NCBI GenBank assembly: GCA_949130485.1
Contig: OX422194.1
Span: 9,271,780-9,335,779, forward strand
Length of the DNA stretch: 64,000 bases
Source of the DNA: Agelas oroides
Lineage: Eukaryota > Porifera > Demospongiae > Agelasida > Agelasidae
Direction of reading: 5' to 3'
Made by a program: the position numbers and the translations under genes. Positions 1 through 12,057 of the stretch are shown in pieces; positions within the stretch are counted from its first letter, which is position 1, and every line of letters starts with the position of its first letter. The notes beneath the pieces are model-generated. The model saw only the letters and a program-made list of their open reading frames with translations. It did no database searches and was not told the DNA's origin.

Positions 1-120
1 ACAACGCTAATGCACACATTTCTCTGTGACCGTTGTCTTCCCTTCCCATGATCTTCCTCCTTCCCCTCCCCCCCTCCACATCTCCCACACACTCACAGTA
101 CTTCATCCTCCTCTCTGCTA

Positions 121-2555
121 GACGCAGACATCTCACTGGACACCCACATTCCAGCACCACTCGTCCCTACCACCTACGACCCGGAGATCCTTTTCACAGC
201 CATGCCTGACCCAACTGGTACAAATTTGTTATGTCTGTAGATGAGTAGTTTTGTTTCTGTGTCTCAAGAACCTGGGAACGAGGCTACGACCATGATCCAG
301 TTTTTGATAACTTCCCAACCCTCAGAAACACTCACTCCATGGACTTTGGCAGCAGCTCGTGGTGCCTCTACTTCTGTCCCTCCCCTCCTCCCCCAGCCCA
401 TCCCCCCTCATACCACCTCCCCCTCTGACTCACAACGCAGCGAGGATGACAGGGACGTGTCACCCAAACCAGTACCACGCCCAAGGACTAGTAGTTCTCA
501 AAAGAAGCTGTCCCCCGAACCTTCTCATAAGGAGGGTCCCAGCATTATTCCACCACCGCTGCCATCAAAGAGAAAATCTGCCACCAATGTGACCAAGTCT
601 GTGCAAGAACCACCTTCAATTTACTCCAATATTCCTCCTGCCATTGACGAAACCAAGAGTATGGACACCTTGGGACTGAAACAAGACCCTGAACCAAGAC
701 TGGAGTCTAGTGTGACCCTGACTCCACCCATCCCGGCACCGAGGAAAGGCAACAGCACTCGTCGGAGAGCCAGTGTCGAGGCAAACGCTACTGTATCTCC
801 TCTGGTGACCACACAGCGCTCTGCACTCTCCCCAGGCCCTTCCATCACTCCCCCTTCCAATGGTCCAGTCGTCCGAGCACCTTCTCCTTCTCCTCCAAAC
901 ACTGTTCTCTCTGTTCCGATTGCAGTGGCCTTCCAGGAGACGTGTAACGCTCTATTCAAAGGTACGGATGTCTCACAGTGTGTGGTGAAGGTCACTGGGG
1001 AGATGGTGGTCTCGCTTCCCTCCAACTACCTGGGCAAGCTGGGCTCACACAGCGTCCTCCTGTTCCACCTCTCGGGACTACACACTGTCGAGAGACTGCG
1101 CCATAACCAGCACCTGCTTGTTAGGTAAGAGGGAAGGGGCCTTAGTATTATACAATTACACTCTAATGCAAGCCTTAACAAGTAATGCTCTTATGTACTG
1201 TGTGGGCCTTTAGCAAATTGACATGTCTTTACTGGTGTGTATAATGTCTAACCCCGTTCCAAAGCCCCGCCCAGGTTTTCACCCAAAGTGGGGAACAAGG
1301 TCGTTAGAACTGTCTGTGATTGTGCTGTTTTTACTGTGCACAGGGAGGGAGACAGTCCTTTGTTCAAGTTCAACATGCCAGCACTTCTCTCTCACCTGAG
1401 TCAAATGGCTGAGAAACAACCAGCACCATTCTACAACATACCCGTGCTCAAATATGAGGTGAGGTGTACTCTACACTCTTCTTCCTCCTCCCCTCTCTCC
1501 CCCTCCTCCTCCCTCCTCCACCTCCTCCCTCCCCTCCTCCTCCTCCTCCTCCTCCTCCTCCTCCTCCTCCTCCCTCCTCCACCTCCTCCCTCCCCTCCTC
1601 CTCCTCCTCCTCCTCCTCCTCCTCCTCCTCCTCCTCCTCCTCCTCCTCCTCCCTCCTCCACCTCCTCCTTCCCCTCCTCCTCCTCCTCCTCCTCCTCCTC
1701 CCTCCTCCCTCCTCCCTCCTCCCTCCTCCCTCCTCCTCCTATTCCTCCTCCCGCCTCTTCCCCTCATCTTCCTCCCTCTGCAGGTGGGTGTGGCAGATGG
1801 TGGGACACTACCGCTGAAGCTGGTCTGCTACTGGAAGTGTGAGCCTACAGTCACTAACTTTCGGCTAGACTACACATTTGTCTCCTCTGCGGTCTCCACG
1901 AACTCTTCCAAGCCCCTTCCACCCCTTTCCAACGTGGTAATCTCTGTCCCTGTGAATGGTAAGGTGAGGAACGCACTCTCCAAGCCAGCAGGAGTGTGGA
2001 TGGCAGAACAGAACAAGATGGTGTGGAAACTTGGGGACTTGCAGCCAACAGCACAATCAGGTGAGGGACATACTCTTAACACGTTTCCTCATGGCACATA
2101 AATACCTCCTTCCCTCCTCCCTCCCTCCAGATCCCAGCTCCTTACATGCCAAGTTTGAAGTCTCCTCTGGTCCTACAGTGCCAGCCCCTTCAGAGGTACA
2201 GTTCCTGTGTGACGGTGCCACATTGTCTGGACTGGACCTGGAGCTGGTGGGAGGCGGATACCACATATCGCTACTCAAGAAGAAGTGTACCACAGGTATG
2301 TGAGGGTGTGTGAGGGTGTGATGGTTGTGCATGAAATCATCGATCTATCCTAGCCTCAGATCCAGGTCACGTGGCTCCCACAGCCTGGGTCTGAGGCTAC
2401 AACCTATCCATGTTCCCAAGCTTTAACAAATCTAGACATGTTGTATAGACATGCAAACTTCCTTATAAGGAATCATATAGAATGCTCACGATGCTTTATA
2501 CAGTACGCCTTCCTTTTGCCCCTCAGGAAAGTACATGGCACAGTTGAACGAATGA
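121..2555 (+). CDS. FCHO: F-BAR adaptor FCHO, 3' part (linker and mu-homology domain)
   Basis: FCHO proteins start clathrin-coated pits; their C-terminal mu-homology domain binds cargo and endocytic adaptors such as EPS15. Only the 3' part is in the window, so the F-BAR domain lies off the left edge. Likely exons are 121-214, about 301-1124 (its 5' end is unclear), 1344-1458, 1784-2060, 2131-2295 and 2527-2555, all with GT-AG borders. The long exon encodes a Ser/Pro-rich linker and then the start of the domain ([14 protein letters not shown]). Later exons continue it ([16 protein letters not shown]-like [27 protein letters not shown]-like [15 protein letters not shown]) and end MAQLNE-stop. 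The order and spacing match vertebrate FCHO1/2. A polyadenylation-type AATAAA lies near 2738. The join at 214/301 does not keep phase in a simple way, so one small intron is probably missed. Confidence 0.88.
1484..1775. repeat. CCT/CTC trinucleotide microsatellite in an FCHO intron
   Basis: Almost pure polypyrimidine on the + strand, mostly CTC/CCT triplets. It fills the intron between the 1344-1458 and 1784-2060 exons and runs into the acceptor polypyrimidine tract. Open frames through it are not genes. Confidence 0.95.
2351..2399. mobile_element. Small foldback element in the last FCHO intron
   Basis: The ends TAGCCTCAGA and TCTGAGGCTA are inverted copies, followed inward by CCAGG and CCTGG. 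The ends resemble the TAGCCTCG foldback family found elsewhere in this window. No clear target duplication is visible. Confidence 0.5.
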
Positions 2556-2877
2556 GGTGTATGCTGTGACCAACAGGTGGCTATGCCTGCTTGTGTGTTG
2601 CCATGTATGTATGTAGGCTAATCATGTGGTCATGTTAATTCAATGTTTTGTAGAGGTATACATACACAATGTATTATGTGGAATGCACTATATATACACA
2701 TGAATCTAATTCGTACTTTTTATCTCAATGACTTGAAATAAATAACACTTTATTATGAGTACAGACTGAAATAAAAAAAGACAATGGCTGATCCAATATA
2801 TATACACCTGGTGTGCTCTAATTAAAAGTATGGCAAAGTAATATTAAAGTAGGGTAGTGAGTGGGTATATAATAATA

Positions 2878-5310
2878 TTAATGTATTTCAATGATGGGGG
2901 GTGAGGGGGGCGTCTGGAGGTACACTGGAAGAGGGGAGAGTGGGGGAGAGAGGGGCTGCCGAGGAGAACCCAGGTCTGATCCCAACTGCTCAGAACTGGG
3001 TTGTCGAAGTAATAAGTGTTCAGTACTGGAATGACTTGAGGAAGAGGAAGAGGAGGAAGAAGCACGTCTAAACCTCCTTCTTCTGAGTCCCTGGGAGAAT
3101 CTGACGGTGCTCCTGAGAGACAGGTCGACTGGCTGCATGCAGGTGGGACAGGTAAAGGACCGCATGAGCCAGTCGTCAATGCAGCGGATGTGGTAGTAGT
3201 GCATGCATGGGAGGAGACGAATGGGGTCCCCAACTACAAAGTCCATCATACATATTGGGCACCTGTGTGTGGTGTGGTGTGTGTGTGTGTATCAATGAAG
3301 ACCTCATCAAAAGGAAAGTCTAAAGGTTATACAAAACCACCCACTGCATAGGATGGTTTCCAGCCTCAGCTGTCAAAGATAGCATCTCTTTGTGCAGCTG
3401 TCTTTCTCATGTCCTAAATTAATTAAACTTGTTGCTATGAGAGACAGTAAACAGCACATGTTGCATGCACACCTGGGTTCCTGTTGGAAAGTACACACTC
3501 ATTCCCCCTGAGACCATGAATGTGTTTCCTGTTTTATTGTCTCTGCTGATAGCTATCTCCCAACAGGAAGTGATGAGTTCAGAGGACAAGGCTTACTGTA
3601 GTGAACTCAGCAGAATAAAGGCTGATAAGCTCAGCAGAATAAAGGGGCTACCTGTCATCCATCTGTCTGCCTATATGTTTCCTGGATAAACAGTCATCAT
3701 TCAGTCCATCTATACCACATATCTATCTTCACCCTGGGCACACTGTTACGATCCACTCACTCTCGCTTGTCTCCCTTCTTCTCGGATGCTTTCTCTTTCT
3801 TGATCTCGTACTGTCCCGCGGGGAGACACTGGATTAGAGTCAGTCTTTGTACCAGCTGTACCTGCTGTTGCTGAGTCATCTGAGGGTAGGTGTACACCGG
3901 TGCCTGGGGCTGGTGGGTGTGAGGGGTGTGAGGGTGTGTAAGGGAGGGGTGTGTGTGTGAGGGAGAATGTGAGGGTGCGTGTGTGAGGGTGTGTAAGGGA
4001 GGGGGATGGGAGCTGGAGGTGAGCCAGGTATGTCAACAAACTGCCTGTGGGGAGCCCCACTTGGCACAAGAATCCTACTACAAGGGACGTGGACAGGAAG
4101 TCTGCACATTCCCAGTGTGTTTATTTTGATGTAATATCACCATGTGAGGCAATCATGTGAGGGAAATCATGTGTTTTCAGTGTACAACTGGAGGCCAAAC
4201 AATGCTCTCCTGGCACATGGCATGATGACTAAAGTAGCTGACACATCTTCTGGAAGGCATCATGTGATGGTTACATTAATGGCATATTTCCGCTAAGTAA
4301 TAGTGCCTCTCAGGATATGAATCTCATTAACACCTGTCCTCTAAGGGCCTTTGGATTAAACTAACCAGGTTAGTATGTGTAACTGGCTAAAGATATATAC
4401 CAATCAGCTACAAGCAGTACATGAATAACTCAGAGCTACAGTCGGACACTTGCATTTTCTTATTACATTTCCTTGTATCACAACCAGTATATACTTCTCT
4501 TACTAGAGAACTGATACATACTTCTGGCAATTTTAGTACATGTACCACGAAACCAATACACATTTCTGTGTGCAGTAATGCTAGCCAGCCAGACTCCACA
4601 ACAACTCTATTAGCTTTCAGTTTGCTGGTACAAAGGCTGATAAGGGGCTTTCTTCCTTCAATAGGTTTTTGTTTCAAATCAGTTGTTGATAAACTAGGTT
4701 TTCTTTAGGGACAAACCACACATGAATGCACCATTGAATGGATGCTGAAGTGACTGCTCTATACATAGGCCATACATGTCACATATCAATACTAGTAGGC
4801 AGTGAATGGTCTCTAAAGATGCTATGAAAGGCTAAGTCATACATTAGTCTCAGGGTGGGCCAGACTCTCACAGTGGGAGTCTGAGCAAGTCTAGCCCACT
4901 GGACTGGCTACAGGGGGAGTCAGAGCGAGTCTAGCCCACTGGACTGGCTACAGGGGGGAGTGAGAGTGAGTCTAACCCACTAGACTGGCTACAGGGGGAG
5001 TCAGAGCGAGTCTAGCCCACTGGACTGGCTACAGGGGGGAGTGAGAGTGAGTCTAACCCACTAGATTGGCTACAGGGGGAGTCAGAGCGAGTCAAGCCCA
5101 CGCTACAGGGGGGAGTGAGAGTCTGGTTTGTAAGACTAACTACACACATTAGCTTCACCCTAGACAGATTAGGGACAGAAAGAAGCGTACCTGATAGGGG
5201 GGCGGGGGGTCTCTGGGCTGCCCTGTCATCTCTCCCTCGTAGCCTGCCAGGAGGGTATCCACGGCATCATCATTTGTCTGCCGACACACACAATCACACG
5301 TATTGCCCAT
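2878..5310 (-). CDS. RNF11: RNF11-like RING-H2 ubiquitin ligase
   Basis: RNF11 is a small membrane-anchored RING protein that works with NEDD4-family ligases. Three coding exons, 5310-5191, 3903-3761 and 3262-2878, join in phase to 215 aa. The start MGNTCDCVC has a myristoylation glycine and nearby cysteines, as in vertebrate MGNCL. Residues 35-40 are the PPPPYQ WW-binding motif. Exon 2 matches the pre-RING helix (VQRLTLIQCLPAGQYE). Exon 3 opens with the RING: CPICMMDF, then LPCMHYYHIRCIDDWL and CPTC, a complete C3H2C3 set. Vertebrate RNF11 is 154 aa and ends just after the RING; here about 75 further residues follow, rich in Arg, Ser and Pro. The exon 2 acceptor could be six bases upstream (adding PQ). 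Confidence 0.93.
4862..5125. repeat. Minisatellite of about 40 bp in RNF11 intron 1
   Basis: About six copies of a unit with the core CTGGCTACAGGGGGAGT. Two variants alternate, one with cagagcgagtcta and one with gagagtgagtcta. Confidence 0.85.
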
Positions 5311-5476
5311 CACTGTAGCTAGACTGTGCACAGAATAATCTGTAGCAAGAAATCAATACAGTCTTTATGAGTTGCTCGTGGCACAGGAGAAAATAGAGCT
5401 ATAAGACACAACTGGCAAAATAACACAATTCCTTCATATGTATATTAAAGGTAACTCGAGTTGTCTACTGCGCTAG

Positions 5477-5659
5477 TTAAACACTCACATAATTATCTTG
5501 TAAGATTCTGCATAACTTTGTGAAACTGTTCAGTTCTCCAGATCTGCTGTCTGTTAAACCTAAACGTCTTCTGTGGCGTACTTGCGGTTGTTTACTCGCT
5601 TTACGAATTTGGGGATAGCAACGCACGTAATATCCGGAGGAGTGAACGGAAGTAAGCAT
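5477..5659 (-). CDS. Possible upstream exon, 61 codons, unknown
   Basis: Minus-strand open frame starting MLTSVHSSGYYVRCYPQ and ending ILQDNY at a good donor (TAT|gtgagtg). The start sits in a GC-rich, promoter-like stretch with a CCGGAAGT-type ETS motif. Splicing to the first RNF11 exon would give an immediate stop, so it may be an upstream ORF in the RNF11 leader, the first exon of another transcript, or chance. No family is recognised. Confidence 0.3.
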   Translation of the reverse strand: MLTSVHSSGYYVRCYPQIRKASKQPQVRHRRRLGLTDSRSGELNSFTKLCRILQDNYVSV

Positions 5660-5927
5660 CTTGGCGGAAGCATATTCTAAAATGACGTAATGCGTAACGC
5701 GAATGCATGCTTCATCCCGAAATCATTGCCTTCTCTAGCTCTATGGCGAAACATTTCCAGTTAGCCCCTAATGCTTATACCCGGTTCACTGGTGGCAGCA
5801 AACTGTACATTGGTGCATTACTGTGCAGAATCAGTGCCTTCCAGAGATCCAGCCTGAGAATCAAACTATGCCTATGGATATACTGATGATACCATCTAGC
5901 TATATCTTCTGCTCCAATATGCCAGAG

Positions 5928-5998
5928 CTCCAGTGGCTCAGTTTGTTAAGAGCATCTGAGCAGAATTCAGAAGGCCCAGGTTCGGATCTTAGCCGGAT
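5928..5998 (+). mobile_element. tRNA-like SINE head
   Basis: The stretch holds an A-box-like TGGCTCAGTTTGTTAAGAGC and, 25 bases on, a B-box-like GGTTCGGATCT, the spacing of a tRNA-type pol III promoter. Flanking arms (gctccag and ccggatc) pair imperfectly. The anticodon arm is too degenerate for a working tRNA, so a tRNA-derived SINE head or tRNA pseudogene is the better call. A minisatellite starts directly downstream. Confidence 0.4.
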
Positions 5999-5999
5999 C

Positions 6000-7258
6000 T
6001 CACCACCCTCCCATGCTCTCAATGCACAATCAGGCAGTCACCACCCTCCCCCTGCTCCCAGTTCATAATCAGGCAGTCACCACCCTCCCATGCTCTCAAT
6101 CCACAATCAGGCAGTCACCACCCTCCCATGCTCTCAATGCACAATCAGGCAGTTAACTAGCTACCTCCCATGCTCTCAATGCACAATCATGCTGTCACCA
6201 CCCTCCCCCTGCTCCCAGTTCATAATCAGGCAGTCACCACCCTCCCATGCTCTCAATCCACAATCAGGCAGTCACCACCCTCCCATGCTCTCAATGCACA
6301 ATCAGGCAGTTAACTAGCTACCTCCCATGCTCTCAATGCACAATCATGCTGTCACCACCCTCCCATGCTCTCAATGCACAATCAGGCAGCCACCAACCTC
6401 CCATGCTCCACATGCGCAAGGTTGGTGACTGCCCAATTGCATTAGTCTCGCGTAGCCAGACTCTCCCTCCCTGCGAGAGTCTGGCTACGCAAGACTAATG
6501 CAATCGGGCAGTCACCACCCTCCCATGCTCTCAATGTACAATCATACAGTCACCAACCTCCTGTCCTCCCATGCACAAAAAGGCAGTCACCACCCTCCCC
6601 CTGCTCCCAGTTCACAATCAGGCAGTCACCACCCTCCCATGCTCTCAATGCACAATCATGCTGTCACCAACCTCCCATGCTCTCAATCCACAATCAGGCA
6701 GTCACCAACCTCCCATGCTCTCAACGCACAATCATGCAGTTAACTAACTACCTCCCATGCTCTCAATGCACAATCAGGCAGTCACCAACCTCCCATGCTC
6801 TCAACGCACAATCATGCTGTCACCACCCTCCCATGCTCTCAACGCACAATCAGGCAGTCACCACCCTCCCATGCTCTCAATGCACAATCAGGCAGCCACC
6901 AACCTCCCATGCTCTCAACGCACAATCATGCAGTTAACTAACTACCTCCCATGCTCTCAACGCACAATCATGCTGTCACCACCCTCCCATGCTCTCAATG
7001 CACAATCATGCTGTCACCACCCTCCCATGCTCCACATGCACAATCAGGCAGTCACCAACCTCCCATGCTCTCAATCCACAATCAGGCAGTCACCAACCTC
7101 CACGCACAATCAGGCAGTCACCACCCTCCCCCTGCTCCCAGTTCACAATCAGGCAGTCACCACCCTCCCATGCTCTCAATGTACAATCATGCAGTCACCA
7201 ACCTCCCATGCTCCCAACAATCATGCAGTCACCAACCTCCCATGCATGTTACATCCAG
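6000..7258. repeat. Minisatellite of about 37 bp, 1.25 kb
   Basis: More than 30 tandem units around CTCCCATGCTCTCAATGCAC followed by AATCAGGCAGTCACCAC. Variants include CCCCTGCTCCCAGTTC and GTTAACTAGCTAC. Higher-order repeats of several units are visible (for example 6013-6180 compared with 6170-6340). Frames through it on the + strand are repeat artefacts. Confidence 0.95.
6427..6512. mobile_element. Foldback element inside the minisatellite
   Basis: Near-perfect palindrome: TTAGTCTCGCGTAGCCAGAC at 6442 is mirrored by GTCTGGCTACGCAAGACTAA before 6500. The arms extend outward through TGCAAT and GGGCAGTC. The TAGTCTCG core is shared with elements at 19646, 22475 and 26958. Confidence 0.7.
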
Positions 7259-7579
7259 ATGCGCAATCAGGAAGCTAAGAGTCTCCAATTCTAAGCTCTA
7301 GCTACTAAATTATGCAGTTTCTACGGTCAGTCACATATCTTGGATTTCTTCTCTTTGTCTTCTTCTTTGTCTTCTCTCCCACATGAAATTGTTCTTGTAA
7401 TGCCGCCATCCAGGGGTCACCATTCATCAGGGCTCTGTTGTGCTCCTTCGTTGGTAGATCTGTGCAGCGTCTGTCCAGTTTCCCAATGTGCAACATCTGA
7501 CACGAGCCTCAAGCTTCCTGCAAACTACCTCTCTCCTGTACTCCTGGGCATGCAAGCATTCGCAACTGCAGTTGTACTG

Positions 7580-8255
7580 TAGCTCTTGCAGAATGACTGG
7601 AAAACACCTGAAGAAGAAAAGGCTAGAGATAAGCAATCTGCAAACTGCCCATGTACATGAATAGAATACTACCACCAGGTCCAGAAAGTTTGCAACTCAT
7701 GCAGATGCACGTGTGCATGCTTCCAAGTTGACATTCATTGTTTTTCAAAATGATCACAGACACAGCAGTTCTTAAGTTCACAAATACAGTGGTTCTTTGT
7801 GTCACAGATGCACAGTTCCTCTGATCACAACCTGGTAGCTCTTGCAGGACAGCTGGTGAGGTAGTATATATGATGTGGGAACACTTGCAGGACAGCTGGT
7901 GAGGTAGTGTAGGATGTGGGGACTCTTGTGGGACAACCAGTGAAGTAGTGTAGGATGTGGGGACTCTTGTGGGACGGCCAGTGAAGTAGTGTAGGATGTG
8001 GGACTCTTGTGGGACGGCCAGTGAAGTAGTGTAGGATGTGGGACTCTTGTAGGATGACTGGTGAGGTAGTGTAGGATGTGGGAACTCTTGCAGGACAGCT
8101 GGTGAGGTAGCTCTTGTAGGACGACTGGTGAGGTAGTAGCTCTTGCTAACGGAGCACAGGTGGGGGCTTGATGATCTGGAACACACCTGAGGAAGAGAAA
8201 AGATTAACAATAAACAATTTGCAAACTGACCCTGCATAGCTAGTAGAGTACTACT
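7580..8255. repeat. Flanking duplication around a 40-bp minisatellite
   Basis: Positions 7840-8145 hold about seven copies of a unit near 40 bp with the core GTGAGGTAGTGTAGGATGTG and ACTCTTG. The segments on each side (7575-7680 and 8130-8255) are diverged copies of each other, sharing CACCTGA-GAAGA and CAATCTGCAAACTG. A 211-codon minus-strand frame through it has no recognisable domain. Confidence 0.75.
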
Positions 8256-9962
8256 CACCTAGTCTTAGAAGACCTCCGCTTCTCCTCAACAGCTCCTTCT
8301 CTCTGAGTCTTGCATGCAGAGGTGCGCATGCTTCACGTGAATGGTTCACCGATTTTTTTTTCAAAATGATTAATATTGGGGGCTTCTCTTCAATTCTTTT
8401 AGCCAGAGCCTATCGCCAGAGCCTGGTAAACACTCAACCACAATGCAAACAATGGTGATTGTGAGGGAATGAATGAGATGGTGAATGAGATAGTGGGGAT
8501 GATGGGGTGATTTTTTTTTCAGTATGAGATAGTGAGATGAGATGATTTTTTTTTCCGTATGAAATGCTGTCAGTACGATGTGAAGCTGTCACAGCTGGTG
8601 TCAATGGGCGTGAGTTCACTCGAGTCGTTTTGGTTTCGATCACCATTAACTTTCAGTTGCTCTGCTGCTGCGAACTGGAACACTTGCCGGTTGTCACTTG
8701 CTCAGTCGTGTTCTGGAGTCTGTTGCTGCCTTTGTGATCTGAAGAACTGAGTTGTGTGCTCACTTCCCAAAGTTGCTGATGTCTCGACATCCCATATCTC
8801 TCTCTTTCTCATCACGAATCTTACCTGTTGAGCACCTGACCAAGTAACCAAAATGCTTAACATCTGGAACATTTGGAACATGATCGGCAGTATATGTGAC
8901 TGCACCCAGTAAGAACTCAGGTCGGACGACAATCAGTAGCACAAAGCAGTAAGAGTCACCATAACATATCGACCAGCAACTGTTTCGTACCTCTGAAACG
9001 TTCAGGATAGGATCAGGATCATTCGTGATCGACGACTTCAACCAGTAAGAATTCAGATCAGAAGAGTCAGTTGCGAGATGTCCGTCCAGAGGTAGACAGC
9101 ATGACAGCAACATGAGAGGTATGATGGTGATTTTTTTTTCAATATGCTTACAAAGAGGAGTAAAAAATACAATGGCCTACATTCAAAAGATTGTGTCCTA
9201 TGAATAGTATTACAGTGAAAATGAAAATGCTAGTAAGTGGTTGGGACCAGGAATGGCTCAAGGTTAGCTTCTTCTTTTTTTTTGCCCCATCTTTTCTCTT
9301 TTTCACAAAATGCATAATACATAATATATGGTTGGCAGCAAATAAGAGAGAGAAGGAGATACAAAGAGAGAGAGAGAGAGAGAAAGGGTTACAAAAGAGA
9401 CATACAGTGGCTTACAGACATAACAGATAACAGACTGGAGTACAATGACTTGAACAAAGAAACTCACAGACACAAAAGTTCCATCCATTATCGAATTAAG
9501 TCCTTCTCCACAACTTTTTATTGCGATTTTCTTCTTTGGTAAGTTCATCGTATATCGGAAATCAAATCACAGCAAATCGGGATGGAATTAAGTCACAGCA
9601 CTTCTTTTTTTTTTTTCGTCTTTTCGTTCATCAGGAATCAAGTCACAGCAAATTGGGATCGAATCAAGTCACAGCACATCTTTTTTTTTCCTTTTTTTTT
9701 TCTTTTTTTTTTCGTCTTCTCGTTCATCAGGAATCAAGGCACAACAAATCGGGATTGAATGAAGTCACAGCACTCATATCGAAAATCAGGTCACAGCACT
9801 TCTTTTTATTTATTTTTTTTGTCTTTTCGTCAAAATCGATCGACTCCCTGGAAGTGAGGGAGTAGGCGGATGGTGGAGCCTCCTCTGTGCCAACCCCCGG
9901 GAGGTGAGGGAGGGCACCAGTGCTGTGGGCCAGGCTAGCTCTCCGAACTCAGGCTGCCGTCA
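8256..9962. other. Gene-free stretch with T-tracts and degenerate repeats
   Basis: No gene seen. The region has several runs of 8-10 T (8352, 8511, 8546, 9130, 9603, 9680-9710), a GA-rich simple repeat at 9345-9390, and about four degenerate copies between 9555 and 9800 of a unit with AATCAAGTCACAGCA and CGTCTTTTCGTTCATC. A diverged internal duplication of about 130 bp lies at 8870-9080. Confidence 0.6.
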
Positions 9963-10272
9963 CAAGTCCTCACCGCACCTTGGAGCCACAGTACCAGGTT
10001 CGAGCTGGCGAGTAGGATCTCTCCTGTTCGGTGGATGACTAAGGTCCCAGCGAGCACCCAGCAGGCAGGCACATCTCCAAGGAGGAACCCTGCAAGCTTG
10101 CGCTATCCACTGCCATTAATTGTCCTCACCGCACCTTGGAGCCACAGTACCAGGTTTGAGCTGGCGAGTAGGATCTCTCCTGTTCGGTGGATGGCTAAGG
10201 TCCCAGCAAGCACCCAGCAGGCAGGCCCATCTCCAGGGAGGAACCCTGCAAGCTCACACTATCCACTACCAT
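9963..10272. repeat. Tandem duplication, about 160-bp unit
   Basis: Two copies of roughly 160 bp, near 9965-10120 and 10127-10272, share GTCCTCACCGCACCTTGGAG and GGATCTCTCCTGTTCGGTGG with few differences. No coding signal. Confidence 0.85.
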
Positions 10273-10554
10273 GTCCTTGGGCCACCCCTTAAACCCACGG
10301 AGAAAAACCCACGGACAAAAATGCACGGGGAAAAACTCATGGACGTACCTCTTACTTACAAGAGAACACACACCCAAACCTCCAAACCAAGCCATGCACT
10401 CACTCACGCCCTCACTCACTCCCTTATGCACCCACCCACCCAGGCACCCACCCAGGCACCCACCCGCCCAGGCACCTACTCACTACTCACTCACTGACAT
10501 GCACACATTCCCAGAACTACCAGCCTAACAAGAACATATACTGGACAGACAGGT

Positions 10555-11890
10555 ACATGTACTGGACTGACGTGTACTGACATGTACTGGACTGACATGT
10601 ACTGGACAAATGTGTGTGGTGTGTACGTGTGGTACATGCATGTGTGTGACATTGTGTTAGGTTGTGTGTATGCATGTGTGCATGTCATGTGTATGTGTGC
10701 ATGTGTGTGTGTGTGTATTGTGTGTGCATGTTTGTGACATTGTGTCAGGCTGTGTGTGTACATGTGTGTGTGTGTATTTGTGTGTGCATGTGTGACATTG
10801 TGTCAGGTGTACAGCTTGTGTGTTAGGGTGTATGCTTGCGTATGAGTGCATTGTTTGTGTGTGTGTGTGTATGTGTGTGTGTGCATTGTGTGTGTACATT
10901 GTGTGTGTAGATCCGTCTTGACCACTCTTCGTCATAGTTTCGCCTGTCAGGTCATTTCTAAAGCAGCCACTGAAACACATGCACACTCCAAAGTTACCCA
11001 TTCCTTGTTAAGGCTCAAAAATGGAAGGTCACAAAAATACTCATAGGAATGCAAGTGGGAGTTTTTAACCAGCCAAACCATGCAGCCACAGTTACTATCT
11101 TAGTTGGTTAGTTAGTTTTAGGTGGTGGTTAGTGTAACTTAATGTACCGGACAAGTGCACATAACATCATTAATGCGCGACCCACGCGACATGACGTTTG
11201 TGTACGTGATGTGACTCACGTGACATGATGTTGGTGTACGTGACGTGACTCACGTGACATGACGTTAGTGCACATTACGCGACTCACATGGATAATATCC
11301 ATGACTCACATGGATACTATATGTGACACAACCATGAATGACACCACCACTTAGTGTACCCGACATTTATTTTTAGTATTTTTGTGTGGCTGGCTGGTGT
11401 ACATGCACATGCAAACACCCACTTGCATTCATATGAGGAGTAGTCACCTTCAAATGCTCAAAAAATGGGAATGGTAACCTTGGAGTACAGATGCGTTTCA
11501 GTGGCTGCCTGAGAAATGACCCGACAGGCAAAACTATGACGAAGAGTGGTCAAGGCGGATCTACACACACAATGTACACACACACAATGCACACACACAC
11601 ATACACACACACACACGAACAATGCACTCATACACAAGCGTACACCCAAATACACAAACTGTACACCTGACACAATGTCACACATGCACCCACAAATACA
11701 CACACACACATGTACACGCACAGCCTGACACAATGTCACAAACATGCATACACAAATACACACACACACATGCACACACATACACATGTACACACACACA
11801 CTTATACACACAACCTGACACAATGTCACACACACGCATGCATGTACCACACGTACACACACCACACATACATACATACATATAACATAT
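10555..11890. repeat. Large inverted repeat with GT-rich arms
   Basis: The left arm (about 10555-11090) and right arm (about 11385-11890) are inverted copies. The clearest match is CTCTTCGTCATAGTTTCGCC near 10925 against GGCAAAACTATGACGAAGAG near 11526. The arms also share a subrepeat around GTGACATTGTGTCAGG. A spacer of about 300 bp separates them. Frames of 70-200 codons in the arms are Cys/Val or His/Thr repeats and are rejected as genes. Confidence 0.85.
11160..11330. repeat. Short tandem repeats in the inverted-repeat spacer
   Basis: Copies of a unit near 41 bp with the core CACGTGACATGACGTT appear at about 11187, 11218 and 11249, followed by two copies of GACTCACATGGATA. Each unit holds an E-box (CACGTG) next to a TGACGT half-site. 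Confidence 0.75.
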
Positions 11891-12057
11891 TGACACGCAC
11901 ACATACAACACACAAACACAACACACACAGACACTACACACACAACATACACACAAGAAGGCTCCCTCCCACCTACAACATTCCCTGAGGCTCCCACCCT
12001 TCCTTCAGAGACACAAATATGCTCCCAACCCACAACACCCTGGCCCAGCCTACAAAA

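Noticed and set aside
1288..1842. Frame reading from the FCHO exon through a poly-Pro tract
   Set aside because: The conserved FCHO sequence stops at the 1458 donor and resumes at 1784; the Pro/Ser run is the intron microsatellite.
5928..5998. Functional tRNA gene
   Set aside because: The arms pair poorly and the anticodon stem is not convincing, so it was called a tRNA-like SINE head.
6000..7301. Overlapping + frames of 75-173 codons
   Set aside because: Products of the 37-bp minisatellite, with no conservation beyond the repeat.
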